This document shows, piece by piece, positions 5,717-6,372 of a DNA stretch of 6,372 nucleotides. Within the stretch, counting starts at the first letter, position 1. Every line of letters begins with the position of its first letter. Both the position numbers and the translations under genes were made by a program. The notes under the pieces were generated by a model that saw only the letters and a list, made by a program, of their open reading frames with translations, did not search any database and was not told the origin of the DNA. The stretch lies in the NCBI GenBank assembly GCA_947442095.1, contig CANEVG010000212.1:1-6372 (forward strand), read 5' to 3'. This DNA comes from Sphingomonadaceae bacterium (lineage in GTDB: Bacteria; Pseudomonadota; Alphaproteobacteria; Sphingomonadales; Sphingomonadaceae).

Positions 5717-6372
5717 TCAGCCCGCCCCGATCTCCGCCCGTTCGAACGAAGTGGTCTGATAGGTCTCGTTGATCCAGTTGCCGAAGAACAAGTGGCCGTG
5801 CCCGCGCCAGGTGTTGCAGGGAGCCGCAGCAGGGTCATCGCCCGGGAAGTAGCCTTTGGGCAGAATCTGGCCGCTGTCGCGCGCGTACTCGTTCGCCAGT
5901 GTCAGCGTATCATACTCCAGGTGATTGAGCATGTGGACCGCCCGGTGGACCGGATCGTCGATCAGGCACAACCCGGTTTGCGCGCTGTCTGCAAGCACGG
6001 TGAGCCCTCCATCTACAGGCAGGTCTTCGGCGCGCACTTCGCTCCAGCGCGAGACGGGCACATCGAAAGCATCGGGTAGCCCTCGCATCCATGGGCTGGC
6101 AGGGGCGCGGTTGGTGTGGCTGAAGATGCCCGCAGCCTTGGCCTCCAGCGGATGCTTGGCCACGCCGTGAAAGTGGTGGAGCCCCGCCATCGCACCCCAG
6201 CACAGCGTCAGCGTGCGGTGAACATGGGATTGCGACCAATCGAGGATGCGGCGCAGCTCGTCCCAGTAAGTCACCTCCTCAAAACCGATCTGCTCGACCG
6301 GCGCGCCGGTGATGATCAGACCGTCGAATTTGTCGGCACGCACATCCTCCCACGGCCGGTAGAATGCAGCGA
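5717..6372 (-). CDS. metA: Homoserine O-acyltransferase, MetA type (C-terminal part; predicted acetyl-CoA-specific)
   Basis: The enzyme activates homoserine by O-acylation, the first committed step of methionine synthesis in the cytoplasm. The visible 217 residues cover about two thirds of a family of roughly 300; the first 80-90 residues lie beyond the right edge. The GTG at 6343 is internal: the frame upstream encodes FYRPWEDV, as in the family. Landmarks are FDGLIITGAPVE, the catalytic cysteine in LTLCWGAMAGL (codon 6202-6200), and the His-Glu pair in NHLEYD; these align with E. coli Cys142, His235 and Glu237 at identical spacings. The residue aligning with position 111 is Glu (codon 6295-6293). 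In the Bacillus cereus/E. coli comparison Glu111 gives acetyl-CoA use and Gly111 succinyl-CoA use, so this is more likely an O-acetyltransferase (sometimes written metAA). The next gene on the strand is rpmI; a functional link is not expected. Confidence 0.93.
   Translation of the reverse strand, partial: AAFYRPWEDVRADKFDGLIITGAPVEQIGFEEVTYWDELRRILDWSQSHVHRTLTLCWGAMAGLHHFHGVAKHPLEAKAAGIFSHTNRAPASPWMRGLPDAFDVPVSRWSEVRAEDLPVDGGLTVLADSAQTGLCLIDDPVHRAVHMLNHLEYDTLTLANEYARDSGQILPKGYFPGDDPAAAPCNTWRGHGHLFFGNWINETYQTTSFERAEIGAG

Noticed and set aside
5447..6079. 210-codon plus-strand open frame across rpmI, spacer and metA
   Set aside because: It crosses two recognised minus-strand genes and the spacer and shows no recognisable protein pattern.
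1..6372. Mobile elements, CRISPR arrays, tRNA or rRNA genes
   Set aside because: I saw no transposase, terminal inverted repeats with target duplication, spaced repeat array, or tRNA-like fold on either strand. The only notable tandem repeat is the two-copy one at 4767-4804.

Overview
The window is high-GC DNA (roughly 60-65 % by eye) with coding biased to G/C in the third position. The gene content points to an alphaproteobacterium, most likely of the Sphingomonadales (Novosphingobium/Erythrobacter type). That placement is an inference from protein style and gene order, not a database match.

Layout from left to right: (1) 2-352, plus strand, is the C-terminal end of an unrecognised protein. 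(2) pheT (349-2742) and pheS (2739-3827), minus strand, encode the beta and alpha chains of phenylalanyl-tRNA synthetase. They overlap by ATGA, and pheT converges on the plus-strand gene with interlocked stop codons. (3) An AraC-family regulator lies at 3872-4786, minus strand. At its start are two 17-bp direct repeats with a 4-bp gap. (4) A strong intrinsic terminator at 4845-4884 closes the ribosomal operon. (5) rplT (4966-5337) and rpmI (5351-5554), minus strand, encode L20 and L35. (6) A 162-bp spacer carries small hairpins and possible promoter and terminator signals. (7) The C-terminal two thirds of a MetA-type homoserine O-acyltransferase runs from 5717 off the right edge, minus strand.

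Functionally, rpmI-rplT and pheS-pheT are neighbours in many bacteria (infC-rpmI-rplT-pheS-pheT in enterics). Here an AraC-type regulator with its own promoter region separates the two pairs, and metA rather than infC lies upstream of rpmI. I see no mobile element, tRNA, rRNA or CRISPR array. Most of the window is housekeeping DNA.

The points most worth a second look are the repeat at the araC-type gene, which has the classic AraC half-site geometry and suggests autoregulation, and the Glu at the acyl-CoA specificity position of MetA, which predicts acetyl-CoA rather than succinyl-CoA use. I found no convincing evidence for a wholly new system.
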